The position numbers and the translations under genes were made by a program. Below the pieces are notes generated by a model. It made no database searches. It was not told where the DNA came from and saw nothing but the letters and a program-made list of their open reading frames with translations. Below, piece by piece: positions 14,793-15,281 of a stretch of DNA of 15,281 bases (within the stretch, counting starts at the first letter, position 1; every line of letters begins with the position of its first letter). Origin of the DNA: JANLSE01 sp038214135. GTDB lineage: Bacteria; Chloroflexota; Chloroflexia; Chloroflexales; Roseiflexaceae. The DNA lies in the NCBI GenBank assembly GCA_038214135.1, contig JBBQSD010000144.1:1-15281 (forward strand), in the 5' to 3' direction.

Positions 14793-15281
14793 TTACACAG
14801 GAGAACGCCGGGCGAGACGCAACCCAACAACGTAGAGGCGGTAGCCGGGCGCGTTGTTGAAACGGTAGGACGCGCGCAGGTTGATCGGAGGATTGCCCCA
14901 GCCGCCGCCGCGCAGTGTAAAGCGTTTCTTCGCCAGTTCGGTGCCATCTTCGCGCCCAACATTAGGGTCGTAGGGATAGGGTTGATACGCGCTGCGCGTC
15001 CACTCCCCCACATTCCCAGCCATGTCGAGCAGTCCAGTATCAGGTGTTGCGCCAGTCGGGAAAGCGCCAACCGCACTGGTACCTTCGTAGCGGTTATTGA
15101 AGTTGGCGCGCTCACCATCCAGTTCTTGATCGCCCCAGGCATATATGCGACGCTCATTCCCCCGGCAGGCATATTCCCATTCGAGTTCGCTTGGCAATGC
15201 ATACATAAAGCCATCGTTCAGGTGCTGCGTCAGCCAACGACAGAAGGCCATTGCCTCATACCAGGAAATCCCGACGACCGG
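14793..15281 (-). CDS. FGE-sulfatase (SUMF1/EgtB/PvdO-fold) domain protein, C-terminal part
   Basis: The frame is open to the right edge, so the N-terminus is missing; about 162 residues are visible. The hallmarks of the formylglycine-generating-enzyme fold are in order: PVVGISWYEAMAFCRWL, LPSELEWEYACRG, YAWGD, NFNNRYEGTSAVGAFP, GLLDMAGNVGEWT, LRGGGWG, INLRASYR and VGLRLARR at the end. True sulfatase-activating FGE has two active cysteines close to the C-terminal arginine motif; neither is present here, so this is probably not a sulfatase activator. Relatives without them act as EgtB/PvdO-type enzymes or as C-type-lectin-like binding domains attached to kinases, caspases or NACHT proteins in Chloroflexota. 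Which applies depends on the missing N-terminus. It converges on the response-regulator gene. Confidence 0.9.
   Translation of the reverse strand, partial: PVVGISWYEAMAFCRWLTQHLNDGFMYALPSELEWEYACRGNERRIYAWGDQELDGERANFNNRYEGTSAVGAFPTGATPDTGLLDMAGNVGEWTRSAYQPYPYDPNVGREDGTELAKKRFTLRGGGWGNPPINLRASYRFNNAPGYRLYVVGLRLARRSPV

Noticed and set aside
14288..15214. 308-codon minus-strand frame across the spacer into the FGE-fold gene
   Set aside because: The FGE-fold hallmarks are in a different frame of the same strand; this frame has no motif and runs through the terminator.

Overview
The window looks like a piece of a Chloroflexota (probably class Chloroflexia) chromosome or integrated element. This is inferred from moderately high G+C, a BTAD/SARP-type regulator remnant, a multi-GAF histidine kinase, a formylglycine-generating-enzyme-fold protein, and many short palindromic and heptameric intergenic repeats. 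No species can be named from the sequence alone.

Layout. (1) 1-8714, plus strand: a compact type IV secretion / conjugation-like gene cluster. It starts with the 3' end of an unidentified beta-rich protein. Then come a VirB2/TrbC-like pilin (612-1142), a small VirB3/PrgI-like membrane protein (1334-1720), a VirB4-like ATPase (1820-4165), an unassigned Cys-cluster protein with a possible FtsK-gamma-like winged helix (4261-5466), and a very large VirD4/TraG-like coupling ATPase (5586-8714). Pilin, VirB3, VirB4 and the coupling ATPase would form the pilus and motor core. No relaxase, VirB6, VirB8-10 or lytic transglycosylase is visible here. Almost every spacer in the cluster carries a different short repeat or hairpin, and one heptamer repeat lies inside the pilin gene itself.
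(2) 8834-10125: a complete ISAzo13-like insertion sequence with 26-bp imperfect terminal inverted repeats and a TA target duplication. Its transposase is broken by two frameshifts.
(3) 10127-11198: decayed genes. A SARP/BTAD regulator remnant carries a 4-bp CTTG duplication, and it runs directly into the C-terminal remnant of an MFS transporter, which has its own frameshift.
(4) 11235-14530, plus strand: a signalling operon behind a good sigma-70-like promoter. A histidine kinase with two tandem near-duplicate GAF domains (11346-13451) is followed after 12 bases by a response-regulator gene. That gene has lost the middle of its receiver domain, including the phosphoacceptor region, and is frameshifted. 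Its ~250-residue output region is not recognised.
(5) 14642-15281, minus strand: the C-terminal part of an FGE-sulfatase-fold protein, running off the right edge and followed by a probable intrinsic terminator.

The strongest candidates for something undescribed are the heptamer array in the pilin (possible phase variation), the unassigned fifth secretion gene, the two-component pair with an unknown output domain, and the run of unrelated repeats between the secretion genes.
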